DNA of 64,000 nucleotides from positions 1 through 64,000 of the forward strand of contig SGPM01000065.1 in the NCBI GenBank assembly GCA_004802725.1, given 5' to 3'. Shown here piece by piece: positions 12,969 through 24,718 of this stretch. The position numbers were made by a program, and so were the translations under genes. Under the pieces are notes generated by a model that ran no database searches, had not been told where the DNA came from, and worked only from the letters and a program-made list of their open reading frames with translations. The stretch's first letter is position 1. Each line of letters starts with the position of its first letter. The DNA comes from Antrodiella citrinella (Eukaryota; Basidiomycota; Agaricomycetes; Polyporales; Steccherinaceae).

Positions 12969-15900
12969 ATGAGCTCGGCTACACCTCTTCGCGATCGTCA
13001 TCAGTCCAATACCATAAACGACCCCAACGATGACTGGCAAACTCCAGCTACCACTCCTCTCAGGATCGCAAAGAGAGACTCTCCTCTGCGTGGCAGTGGG
13101 CTTGCTCGTAGACAATCCTCCAGCTACAATCATTTAAAGAAGAACAACCTTGTTTCAAAGTCTCCCTTCAAAGCACCAATGCCGCAGCGACTACTCACTG
13201 TCGTGTCATCACCGTCACCCAGACGAGTCAGTGGGGAGAAAAGGTCTCGTCCTGTTTCCATGAACGAGCAGGCGGAGAACGAGCATCCATTTGGCTACAA
13301 GAGACGTCAATCCAGGGTATTTCAAGGTCTCCTGGAGAAAGAGCCCGTGACCAAGAGCCCGTTCAAATCTGGAGAGGAGTTCCGGGAGCCAAGTCCTCCT
13401 CCCATGGCCAACCCCCACCGAAGGGTGCGAAAGAAGGCGCCAGTCTACGAAGAACTGGAGGAACCTCTGCCTCCTCCCCTTCCTCCGAAGCACTCCCTCT
13501 CGCCTCCTCGCGCCTCGCCACGCCCCGCTGTCTCTCCCGCGCGTCCGTCCCTAGTGTCCAAACGGATGCATGGACCCCGTGAGAGCGGCATGTTTGGCCG
13601 CAAAGCGCGGAGGAAAACTGTTACTTTCGACGAACGATGCGACGTGATGGAATTCTCAAGGGAGGAAGATTTGGACGTGGACGAGAATCAGACGGACTGG
13701 ACGACTGATGATGATGAAGAGGACGACGCGCGCATGGATGACCAAGAACAACATGCTCCAGATCGTGAAGGCAACGAAAGCTTTGACAGCCAACAAGGTG
13801 GTGATGATAGTATCACTGGTCTTGTGGATTCTATGTTGCAGGATAACGAGCCTCATACCCCTACTCGCGATCAAGGATTCCCAGGAGATTTAGAGCTTGA
13901 GGATGGTGTTCCATACGGACGAACTCATCACGCAGAGCGAGCCGCTGCAGTGCATAGTATGCAGCGTCCTGACTTCGACGATGTTGCTGAGGGCGAAGTG
14001 GTCAATGTACAACATTCGGGGCTCTCGACCCCTCCTCACTCACGCGACACGCCTCCCATTGGTGTGCTGTCGCATGGATCTCATATACCGCTTGGCAGGT
14101 CGACACATTCTGAACGACAGCGCGTGCATAAGGAGCAAGACAATGCTGGTGTCGACGAAGATATCCAAATGCTTCCCCCGTCACCGTCTCCCGCGAAGCG
14201 TACGGGTATTCTTCCGGTAGTGCATTCGAACAGAGACAGCTTGATCCCTCGCTTCGATTTGGGTATTCCCAAAGAGGACAAATCCGGTCTCTGTGAGTGA
14301 CATTTTTCGCGTCTGTCAATGTATTCATTCCGGGTTGTTCTCACAGCAGATTCCATGCCTCATATCGATCCCTTTGGACCATCTCCTATCAAAGATGAGC
14401 TGCCACCTGAAGAGCGTTCGTTCATGTCCGCACAGTTGATAGACCGGACGAGAGACGACGACGACAACGACCTGGCCAATCTTTCCGTAGGACAGTCAGA
14501 AGTCTCACTTTCAGGGATTGACGAGGCACATATTCCACAAGCTGCTTCTACGCCACCTACCTCACCGCCGCTTCGCAACACCTTGGGACGCCTGAAGACT
14601 AGCAGCGTTCAGTCCTTTGACAAGCTCATCGATCTGGACTCGCCACCTCCTGCGGGTCCGTTTGGTTCGCTTCGGTCGAATTCCCCTCGTGTTGGCTCCC
14701 CTGCGTTCGGAGCTTCCCCTCGTAGTGGATCTCCACTTCTCCCTCGAAGCGGCTCCCCACTCTATAACGGCTTGGTCAAGTCTGGCAGCCAAACGAGTCT
14801 GCCGAGTCCCAGTAGTAGTCTGAACGGACGGAGTCCTCGTATTAGTAGAGAGGACGTTCACCGAAGACTCCTGAAGAAGAAGAGTATTGATAGTCCTCTC
14901 CGGGAATCGGTTGACTTCATGGGTCGTCGGGGATCAACTGACGATGTGCCAAAGGAATCTACCTCCAGGGCCTTGCCTCGTCCTCTATCTCGAGACAATC
15001 CTACGTACGATGGTGTTATGTCTATTGATCCTGAGCCGCAACCCATCGATCCGTCAAGACCGTCGTTGGGTCCTCGCTCTCACTCTTTTGACGGGCTCAT
15101 GTCTCAAGCTGCGACCCAATCCGCGTTCGAGGGTCTCGGTGTAGACTTCTCAAGCAGTTTTGATGTTGGCGACCTGGAACCTACCTCGCGTAACGGTCTT
15201 GGTATGTCCTTTGGAGAAACTCCTCTAGGAGATATGAAGAGTGCCCTTGATAGGCTGATGGCGGATGTTGCAGGCGAAGCCAGTATGGGTCCCGGAGAGC
15301 AGAGCGGGATGAGAGTCAAGATCGAAGCGGTCACGACGGGCATCCAAGCAGGCCAATACCAGGTTCCATCTCATACGGTAGATCCGGACGAAACCCATGA
15401 GCAGTCTCGAGAAGTGGATATCGAGATGGCGGATGCACTGACAGCGGAACCGGGACCACCTGGAGAGACTGCCATTCAAAGACATGATAGACTTTTTAAG
15501 GAAAAGAAGCGAGAGGCCAAGCAGAGGGAATCTGACGAGATTATGGGCCTACGGACTCCTGAACGGAAGCTTGGGATCGGTCGACCTGGCAGGAGGAGAA
15601 GCAGGAGCACAGGCGACGCGGAGCCTGCTACTCATAGGAACGGTGGACGGAAGCGTCCTTCTAGCTCTCACGGCCCAGCTGGGATGCTCAACGATATCCT
15701 AGATGAAGACGGAGAAGACCCATTGGCTGATAGCATCGACCGCGAGCTTCGGAAGATGGGGACTCCAAGTCAACAAACGGTAAGCTTTGTTGTCATATCT
15801 CATGGCTCAGGTTTCTCATAGTCCCTTGAAGTATCACATCCGAGAGCGTAGTGAAACTATCTATGCATCTTCTGACGCAGATAGAGGCACGCACAATGGT

Positions 15901-17441
15901 TCTGGAGGGAGTGATGATAAGGCATGGAGAGCCGTCAGACGTCCGTCTGATATGGTGAGTCTTCTGAACACTTGGAAAGTATATGTTCCTGACAAGCTTT
16001 ATTTCAGAACGAGTACTCGAAGCAACTCAAGGCACTGCAGGCGGCTCAAGGCAAAGCACATGGCAAAGTATTTGTGAAAGGTTAGCATCTCATGTCAGCT
16101 TAGTCCGTGCACATCTGCTCAATATGGTTATTGCCAGTGCTCGGCGTGAGGAATCTCATAGTTCCCCTTCCTCAACAACCAACAGCGGTCTCGTGTACTC
16201 TCAACAATGGCATCCACTTTGTCACGACTCCAGAATGTACACTCAAACATGAATGTCGCATTGAACAGGAGTTCGAATTGTAAGTTCGTCTTCTCATGTT
16301 TTCATAACTTCGCTCACGTCGTGCCTCCAGGCTAGAGACAAGCAAATTAGAGATCACATTGACGCTTAAAGTTCGTCGAGATCCCCATATCATTGCTCAG
16401 TTCAAGGCCAACGCGCCACCACGCCCGTCTGCCCCTCCTGTTATCTCGCAACCACAACCGCCGCCGGCCTCGAAGGGAGGCGGAATGCGTAACTTCTTCA
16501 TGGGGTCGCCTAAGAAGCCACATAAGGTAGCTCCTACACCCCGGGCGACACCCCCACCTCCACCTCCAGTGCACCGACTGCAAGAGAACCTTGCCCGGTA
16601 TCTCACATCTGACGGCTCCCTCGCTCGCGCTTTCATACAGTTCAAGGACATCGCGCGACACTGCGACACGAGACTCTTCGAGACCGCATTTCCTCTCATT
16701 GGTCAGAAACAAGAAGCCGGAGGTGTCATCAAGAGCATGCAAGTTGGCGAACTTGTTCTGCAGATGTTCAGGCTTCCGCCGTTGCCTGGAATACCTCCTG
16801 ATGATCTGCCGCAAAGTTTGGACGAATGTCACCGAGGTCTGAAGCAGATCGACTGGCACAAGCGTACTTACACTGAAGGGACCTTAACTCAGAGTGGTGG
16901 CGACTGTGTTGTGCGTGTTTTGCTTTGACCTCGCGTTCTGTTTACTAACCTGGCGTGATTCTAGTCCTGGCGACGAAGACGTCTTCGTGTCATCGGATCG
17001 AATCTAGTTGCGTTCAACGATGTGACCAAGAAGATGACCGCGACCATCGATTTGAAGAAGGCGATAGGCGTCGTAGACGATGAGCTCTCTCGCAATTCTC
17101 TGCTGAGTCCTGCGTCAGGGCTGTCAGCTCGCTATTCAGACGACTACGAATCGCCGTTTGGCGTCGAACGATCCTTCCGATTGCTGTTCCCTAACAACGA
17201 GGAGATTCTGTTCTTCGCCGATAGCGACCCCGAGAAGACTGAGTGGTACGTTTCGTCCTCAATACCATATGTAATGTCTTGATGCTCATGTCACTACAGG
17301 CTGAGAGTTCTCACTGCTATTGTCGGCAGCGTACCCTCCAAGCCTTTGTGGGCCGAGGTTCTCTGGCAACGACAGCAGGAAGAACATGCGAACTCAAGAC
17401 AAGCAGCAGGTTCATCCACGCCTCGTACCCCAGCGTCATGA
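12969..17441 (+). CDS. BUD4: Bud4/anillin-like septin-site protein with PH domain
   Basis: This is a scaffold of the septin ring and septum site, related to yeast Bud4 and to anillins. Eight exons join to about 1372 aa: 12969-14292, 14347-15779, 15811-15954, 16008-16080, 16138-16279, 16331-16910, 16965-17245 and 17300-17441. Residues 1-900 are disordered, rich in Ser/Pro and acidic runs, with repeated SPRSGSPL-type units near 570-590. The conserved part begins at SIDRELRKMG. It continues through KAWRAVRRPSDMNEYSKQLK, the anillin-like C2-type region (KVFVKVLGVRNLIVPLP) and HRLQENLARYLTSDGS. It ends in a PH domain from about residue 1190 (SWRRRRLRVIGSNLVAFNDV, SFRLLFPNNEEILFFADSD, EWLRVLTAIVG). 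The ATG at 12969 begins MSSATPLRDR; the frame is open further 5' but without better support. Intron 2 would be only 31 nt, which is unusually short. Confidence 0.9.
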
Positions 17442-17942
17442 TTGATGAGTTTGAACGTCTTGTGAGTGATGTCAGCTAATTATGAATTTTGTTCTCTTTC
17501 TTTCGTTTCTTGTCGTTTTTTATCTGCACTAGTATTAGCGTCCGAATCCTCTTATTCTTTTCCGTTTCCCTTTCTGTCTCCCTGTCTTTCGCTCGTTTCT
17601 TCCTCGCCCAGTTCCGTGCACTTTCTCGTCGTCACCCCACTCTTTGCATTGACTGCAATTTCCCTGCAAAACTACTCTTAACTTGTATACCATGCCATAA
17701 ATGAAGTTATGCTAGCCACGTTACCATGATACTCGAATGAATTTCTGTCCTTGAGCTTCAGCACTGCGTACTTGAGCTTCTGCCCCTCTTCTGCCCCCGG
17801 TCCGGATTCGGGCCGTCGACAATTACGTAATTGATTTTTCTGAGCAATTTGAAAGAATGAATTTGTCTTCAGGCTCGACTCGTTCAAAAGACTTCATCTT
17901 GTTTTGTGCTGTCCTACAGGTTTAGTACGCTATACATCTGCC
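17442..17942. other. intergenic, pyrimidine-rich
   Basis: No gene is seen. A long T/C-rich stretch (about 17490-17620) lies after the BUD4-like stop codon and before the PXR1 start, and probably forms the 3' flank plus the promoter of the next gene. Confidence 0.5.
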
Positions 17943-19386
17943 ATGGGGTTATCAGGACGCAAAGAAAAGCAACGCATAGGACATGATCCACGAAATCTGT
18001 CCTGGGCAGACGGTACGTCTCAATCCACATCCATTCGTTTGCAATACTGACTTTACGTTGCAGATGCAAACAAATTCGGTACTGCGTACCTCCAGAAACT
18101 GGGATGGGCCGAAGGGTCGGGTCTCGGTTCGAATGGTGACGGCCGAGTCTCGCATATCAAAGTATCGCAAAAGCTAGACATGCTTGGTATCGGCGCGGCA
18201 CACCAGAAGGACCCGAATGGTGTTGCGTGGAAGCAGAACAAGGATTTTGAGAGTCTACTGCGGAGGCTAAATAATGGGGGAGCGGATGCAGGAGAGGATG
18301 AGGAGGACATGAAAGTCGATGGTTTCGCTAGTGCGAGTGCGAGTGTGAAGCAGGAGGAAGAGGCGGCGGAGAAAATGGACCCAGATGAGGATGGAGAGGG
18401 TACGAAGAAGAAGAAACGAAAGCGGTCGAAAAATAGCACGTCTGACGAGGAGAAAGCTGCGAAGAAGTCCAAAAAGGAACGGAAAGCCGATAAGAAGGAA
18501 AAGAGGAGCAAGAAGTCTGAGGAGACCAACGCTGACGATTCTGCATCTGCGCCTGAAGCTGGACCCTCCTCGATACCCCGTGCACCACCTGCTGGCCCTC
18601 CGTGAGTGTCTATCGAAATGATTCACAATATCCCTACTGACACGAGTATCTAGTCACCGCGCTCATCGTGCACGATTCTTGGCAGCCAAAAGGCTTGCCA
18701 TCGGCGCAGACTCAGCAATGGATGAGATCCTCGGAATATCTCGTTCAGGAACAGCCACACCATACCCCAACTCTTCTATACCCCAATCGACTGCCGATAC
18801 CCCCCATGTAGAAGGCCTGCAAGAGCTTACAACCTCATCAAAAAGCGTCATGGACTACTTCAAGGACAAACTCTTGGCTAAATCCAACGCTGGAGCCTCA
18901 ACATTTTCTACGCCTGGTCTCTCTTCCGCTCCGTCACCCAAAATTGAGGACGATGATTATGACGACAAGCCTAAAGGAGGATTGGGTCTCGGCGCGTCTC
19001 GTGGCATCGGCGCTGGGCTCAAGACAGAGTCCACCGTCAAAGTTGAAGTCGAGGAAGTCACCGAACGGCGAGGACTGGGGTCCCGTTTTACTTCGATGTT
19101 CACCTCTGCCTCGTTGTCAACTGAGGTTACCGAAGTGCGGGTGACAGAGGAGGAAACCGGCGAACAGACGAGAAGTGACACTAAGGAGAAAAAGAAGCGG
19201 AAAAGGCAGGATGCTGAGGTAGAGTCACCGCCGTCTGAAGAGGACAGTGAGAAGCAGACTGGGAAGAAGGAGAAAAAGGAGAAACGACGGAAGTCAGCCG
19301 TGGTCGTCGTCGAACCTGAGACGGAGGGGGGGGATGACGGCGCTGTAAAGGAGAAAAAGAAAAAGCGCAAGACCAAGGATACGTAG
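17943..19386 (+). CDS. PXR1: G-patch protein, PXR1/PINX1 homologue
   Basis: This is a nucleolar G-patch protein of the Pxr1/Gno1/PINX1 family, which in yeast stimulates the helicase Prp43 in pre-rRNA processing and can restrain telomerase. Three exons (17943-18012, 18064-18601, 18654-19386) give about 446 aa. The N-terminus MGLSGRKEKQRIGHDPRN matches the family start. The G-patch covers about residues 25-75 (FGTAYLQKLGWAEGSGLG, then LDMLGIGAAH). The middle and the C-terminus are Lys/Glu-rich, with several KKKRKR-type basic runs that look like nucleolar signals. VMDYFKDKLLAKSN near residue 265 corresponds to the family's second conserved box. It follows the BUD4-like gene on the same strand with 0.5 kb between them. 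I see no anomaly. Confidence 0.9.
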
Positions 19387-19703
19387 AATTGTATACAGAC
19401 ACATTTAGGACCTACTTATCGTAACCTTTCTACCATCGCTTGAGAGCGAGAGTACGTGTCTGTTGATGGTTGTTGTCCAAGCCCTTTGTCGAGGATCCCT
19501 TTTGCGGCGCCTGATGTCGTCACTGCCATCAAGGAGTTTGGCCGTGCTGCATACTATTACGATATCCTGCTGGCATCCTTCTTTCTCTTCGACATAGCAC
19601 TTTATTGCTATCCTTTAGTTTCCAACGCATCAATGTCCAAAACATTGTAGAATCTGTCCACATCACTTGTACATTCTCATTCAAGGGACGCGTAAAAACA
19701 TCT
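19387..19703. other. intergenic / 5' flank of LRO1
   Basis: No gene is supported here. It contains the 3' flank of PXR1 and the leader of the LRO1 gene. Confidence 0.5.
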
Positions 19704-22700
19704 ATGGCCTCGACCAATCTCAGGAAACGCCGCGGGAGCCAAATCCGTCAAAGCTCTGACAGTGCTCTCTTAGCTGGACCTTCTCACCATCCATCGCACC
19801 AGAACGAGCATGACCATGACTTGGAGGCGGACGAATTGCGGAAGGAGTTTGTGGATACAGTCAAGGCGACCTCCAAGAAGGTGCGCATCTTCACTTGCCT
19901 GTCTGACGTCGTTATTCAGCAACATGTACGCAGGAGAATCGCTTCTTTTTCGCGAAGAAACGGTTCATCTTCCCTCTTGGTATCATTCGTGAGTAGTGTT
20001 CGTATGCTAGCTTTAGTTTGCCACTCAATGTGCTTGTTTTGTCAGTCGGCGTCTTGATGGGCTTCATCCTCATACAGCCTACCGACCTTCCGGATATTCA
20101 AACTCACCTCGCACTTCTCCTCGATGAATTCGGCTTTGCACTGCCACAGCTTCCACAGATTGACTTCTCAAGCGTGGAAGTAGAATGGCGGCGGCTGTTC
20201 AATAGTATCCCCGAGCCATGGAAGCTGAACACGAATGGGCTGGAGTTCAAAGTCGGAGAAGAGATTGCTGCGAGAGGTTTAAGCGCGAAGCATCCTGTTG
20301 TATTGGTACCTGGGATCATCTCAACGGTGCGTCTATATTATCAATGCATCCTCTTCTCGTTGCCTATTTCGGTCACGTACAGGGTCTCGAATCGTGGTCC
20401 ACTTCGCCCGAGTACCGCACCTTCTTCCGACAGAAACTATGGGGCGGGTTTCCTATGATATCGCAAGTAATGTTCAAGCGGGAGAAGTGGATGGCAGCCT
20501 TGATGCTGGATCCAGAAACGGGGCTGGACCCTCCTGGAGCGAAGGTCAGAGCTGCAGAAGGGATAGATGCTGCAAGTAGTTTCATCCAAGGATATTGGCT
20601 TTGGTATGGATATTTCATGGCAGACCCGAGGTGCGATTCTGACGCTTGCATTTCAGGTCAAAGATTGTGGAAAATCTGGCTGTGATAAACTACGATACAA
20701 ACAATCTGCATCTCGCGCCGTATGACTGGCGACTGTCCTATCACAACTTGGAAGAACGCGACGGGTACTTCTCCAAACTGAAGACCACCATTGAAGGTTT
20801 TAGGTTTGTCGCTTCTCGTGATTCCTGCGCGCGCGGTCTGCTTCATGCTTTGCTTCAGAAAGCGGGAAGATGAAAAAGTCGTGTTAGTAGCCCACTCAAT
20901 GGGTAGTACTGTGAGTTGTTCGTCTTGTCGACAGCTGCGACTGTCACTCACTATATGAACTGTCTTAGGTTATGCTGGTAAGGCAGTTTACAACCACCTA
21001 TGCATCCCCGTCTGACCCTATTCATTGTCGCAGTATTTGTAAGTGTATATTTGAGCGAAGCTACATCTTGATTCCAACCGCAAGAACAGTTTCAAATGGG
21101 TCGAATCGCCGCAACATGGAAACGGTGGTCTAAATTGGGTGGATGTACGTTGATCCCGGGGAGTTTCTCTTCGTTTTGAATGACAACTGCTTTCCAGACA
21201 CACATAGAAGCACTCATTACAATTGCTGGTACACATCTGGTACGTCCTCCACGTCTCTTACCACGTACATCAGCTCATACCTGCTGTATTTTAGGGTGTT
21301 GTAAGTACCCGCATCGCGCTCGTGTGACTGGATTTAAGCATAGATCGAGCGCTGATACAATCTTTTTTCTCAGACCAAGGCCATGACGGCTTTCTACTCG
21401 GGTGAAATGAAGGACACTGTCCAGATGAATCCCGCTGGCGCATACGGTAAGCCAGGTTGTGGCGTGCTGTGTATCATCTAGTCCTGACTGTGTAGCGCAG
21501 TACTGGAGCGATTCTTCTCGCGTAAAGAGCGTCAAAAACTTTTCAGGAGCTGGGCCGGGAGCGCAAGTATGTGGATGAAGGTATGTCATGTTTCTATCAC
21601 GATTCACTTATTAAGTCTTTTGAGTGATGTATGTCAACTAGGGCGGCGAAGCTGTGTGGGGAAACTCGCATGGGGCACCCGACGATACCGACGGCAGTTC
21701 ACATAGTCACGGAGACCTGATTGCGTTCCGTAGGACCGAGGATGGCGTGCAAACACCCAATATGACTTCCGACACTGCGAGTACTTGGATACTAGAGAGG
21801 ACGCCTACCAGTTTCCAGGTCCGTTTGACACTTCTATGGCATCGCACAGATTTTGACGATGCTGTAGAAAATGGTAGCTTCAAACTATTCTTACGGTATT
21901 GAGAGGGACGAGGAAAAATTGAAGCAGAATAATCTGGATCACCGCACATGGAGCAACCCACTTGAGATTCAGTAAGTTTCATCATTAGTGGGAAGATCGC
22001 TGCCGTACTAACTTTTATCGTTCAGGCTGCCGAAGGCTCCGTCAATGAAGATATATTGTGTGTACGGACATGGTAAAGAAACCGAGGTAAGATAGAAATA
22101 TCTGCATCACTGGAATAGAGACTGATACGCTCACTTTCAGCGGTCATACTGGTAAGTCAACGCATGATCAAGGGCGTCTTGACACCGCTCATTGCTCGAC
22201 AGGTATGCGAAAGGCGGCTACGAGTATGATGACATACAGCCAGACGCACCCTCCGCAACATGCGCCAACGATGCCAACGCAACGGACTGTGTCTCAACCC
22301 GTGCTGCTATCGATCTTCCCATGTTCCAGAAGAACTTGATTGACTCCGAATACACCGATGAAACAGTATCTCCCAAAATCATCAACGGCGTGAAGATGGG
22401 GGAGGGTGACGGAACCGTTAGCTTGCTTAGTCTTGGCGCGATGTGTGTCGAGGGTTGGAAGAGGAAGCGGTGGAATCCTCACGGGATTCAGGTGACCACA
22501 GTAGAGGTATGCCCCCATGCCCGCTCAGATGATACATCCTGACCTCGTATCCTTTTGAGCTTCCTCATCGTCCATCACTAACTATTCCGAGGGGAGGCGG
22601 TACGACATCTGATCACGTTGATATCCTGGGTTCTATCGCTCTTAACGAGATAATCCTCAAAGTCGCGACTGGGGTCGGGGAAGAAGTGAAGGAGCAGTAT

Positions 22701-22745
22701 GTTTCCAACATACAGGAGTACGCGAGAAGAGTACAATGGGATTAA
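19704..22745 (+). CDS. LRO1: phospholipid:diacylglycerol acyltransferase (PDAT)
   Basis: This ER enzyme moves an acyl chain from a phospholipid to diacylglycerol, making triacylglycerol. The N-terminal 40 residues are polar. A single membrane helix follows, RFIFPLGIILGVLMGFILIQ, rebuilt across an intron after PLGII. The LCAT-type domain has HPVVLVPGIISTGLESW, the nucleophile elbow VAHSMGSTVM, PYDWRLSYHNLEERDGYF, the acidic GDGTVSLLSLG and a late His in TSDHVDILGS. These supply Ser, Asp and His of the triad. Many short introns interrupt the central part; all exons found keep the family order, and I saw no unexplained stop. The start at 19704 is the ATG opening MASTNLRKRRG. The stop follows RVQWD, where relatives also end. 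Length is about 650-680 aa. Confidence 0.92.
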
Positions 22746-23526
22746 GGATCCGGCAGACTTTTGCTATGTTATGACCTTCACGTACTATAATTACACTTAC
22801 ACTTTTCTCATGTTTAGACGACATACCACGAAACCACCTTATGAAGTTAGACATCCGTATGCCGTATGTAGGATCTCAAGCAACAAATCGCAAGAGGTAC
22901 AACCGGCGCTCAAACTTGAATGGTAAATTAGCAAGCCAACACACATCTTACGCTCATGCATCGCTAGAAGTCTGTGTTCTTGTTCGTTTGTTGCCATATC
23001 ACTCATTGGTCATGACTCACACGAGAACGTCTCTCTTTCACCCGTACGTACCAGTTTTTCTTGACTTTTTGATGATTAACTTAGCTCATCTTCTCAACCA
23101 GTGACCGTGTGGCGTTCGTCAACGCCTTACATTTGCAACAGGACTAGCACCCAAGTACTCATCTTGCTTTATGACACAGCAAGTGACCTTACTGTTTAAC
23201 ATCGAAACAAATATTGCCGGTCATGAGCAGTATAAGTATGAGGACCTCTTCACTGACAATCCTCAGCGGTGCTTCACTCTACATCATCTTCTCTCTTAGG
23301 TCTTCATCTTTGCGGTGCCGGGCACGTAAGTCTCCTCTCCAAGGCTCACCTCGCAGTACACAATGCTCACTACTGGTTCAAACATCCAGCCCTTGGTTCA
23401 ATTGTCGTTGATCGGCCCATTCATATTTCCACTTTCCTTCCTACGATTTTCACGAATCACCTTCACTCTTCACTCTTTCACCTTTATTAACGTTCAACCC
23501 ACTCGGAAATATACCTCAACGTCGGA
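22746..23526. other. intergenic
   Basis: About 780 nt without a supported gene. Short open stretches around 23215-23490 read as protein-like fragments in changing frames, but I could not join them into a model. The last 150 nt are T/C-rich and likely the promoter of the secreted-protein gene. Confidence 0.4.
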
Positions 23527-24539
23527 ATGCGTTTTTCAACTGTCCTCGCGTTTGTCCTTGCTGCCGTCGCAGCTTCGCCTGCCTTTGCCCTCCCAGTCCT
23601 GTGAGTTCCTACTTAATCACTCGAGTGCAAACTTAAGCTTACTGACGGTGTCCCACAGCAAGAGGGATGATGACCTTTCCTGGTTGTTCAACGCACGTGT
23701 TGAGCATCACGAGAGAGCAGTCGACACTCCCTTCTTCATGAGGTCGGTGATCGGCGACGGGAAGGGTACCCCACCGTTCGTCGTCGATGGCATTATCGCG
23801 TACGTCGATTCGGACATGGTTCCAGGTTCAGACGAGCGTCCTGATTCAACGACGTCCCACAGACACCCTCATCCATCTGGATCACCTGTTCCGTCTGGCA
23901 AAGCCACTCTTCATCGACGAGCTGGCCCAGTTGCTACGAAAGGTCCCGGACCTGCGAAGGGTCCGTCCCCGCCTATGAAAGGTCCTGTGAAGGCCCCCGC
24001 AGATGGTCTGACATCTCATCCCGAGAACGGTCCTACACAGGGCCCGTCTTCCAAGGGGATTGATAAGGGAGCTGCGAAGATCCCATCCTCATCCGCCAAG
24101 ACACCTTCAGATGATGCGTCCCAGGTACACAGGCCTGCATCCGAGTCAGCACCTGCGAAGGCCCCCCGACCCACACCTTCGCCTGCCGGGCCCTCTCTGA
24201 CCCCTGCAGGTTTCTACAATGGCATCCCAATCTTGTAATATTGCTGCAGTGTTTCTGAAGTACAATCGTCGTGCTCACCGGTTTATCAGTTACCCCCCAC
24301 CCCCTCCACCTGCGGAGATCTTCATCTCTAACTCCAACTCCCAGTCTCAAGACCAATCGCAAGCTCAGCAGCAGGCTCAGCAGCAAAAACAGGCACAGCA
24401 GCAGGCGCAACAACAAGCTGCGAACGCCGCTGCGTCGGCGGCACCGTCATCGGCACCGGCTCAGAAGCGTGAGGTGGTAGCATTGCTGATGAGGGCTTTG
24501 GTGGACGAGTTGGAAGCACGGGAACATATTTCTACTTGA
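23527..24539 (+). CDS. secreted Pro/Gly- and Gln-rich protein
   Basis: This is an extracellular protein of unknown function. A clear signal peptide (MRFSTVLAFVLAAVAASPAF) is followed at once by LPVLKR, a Kex2-type dibasic site, so maturation would release a chain starting DDDLSW. Exon 1 is 23527-23600 and exon 2 starts at 23659. The body consists of degenerate Gly-Pro-Lys units such as KGPGPAKGPSP and MKGPVKAPA, without cysteines. Exon 2 either stops at 24238 or splices into the downstream open frame. That frame has a proline run, a Gln/Ala-rich tract (24354-24430) and ends VDELEAREHIST at 24539. A branch-like CTCAC and acceptor TATCAG near 24275-24291 favour the longer form, but I could not fix a donor in the right phase. 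No known domain is recognised. It could be a wall-associated or effector-like protein; that is inference only. Confidence 0.65.
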
Positions 24540-24718
24540 AGAGTGATGAACGCTACGCATTTATTCTTAATAATGATGATGGCCCACCGCGTACCACAAT
24601 CCGGAGTGACAAACTGTTCACAAGCTCACAAACCCACATAGTCGTATGTAAATAAAGAGAGCAGTGCACCAAAGAAGAAGGGAACATGGTGCAACAAAAA
24701 GGGCTAATACACAGGGAG

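Noticed and set aside
15787..16077. Separate small gene from the 96-codon frame
   Set aside because: Its text (ERSETIYASSDADR to RAVRRPSDM) is the third exon of the BUD4-like gene.
16347..16859. 170-codon minus-strand open frame
   Set aside because: Antisense shadow of the anillin-like exon of the BUD4-like gene.
18053..18529. 158-codon minus-strand frame rich in Phe/Leu/Ser, looking like membrane helices
   Set aside because: It is the complement of the Lys/Glu-rich PXR1 region; AAG/GAG codons read backwards give CTT/CTC (Leu) and TTC (Phe).
24354..24430. CAG-rich tract read as a microsatellite
   Set aside because: The units are mixed CAG/GCT/CAA codons that keep a Gln/Ala frame, so it is coding low complexity and not a simple repeat array.
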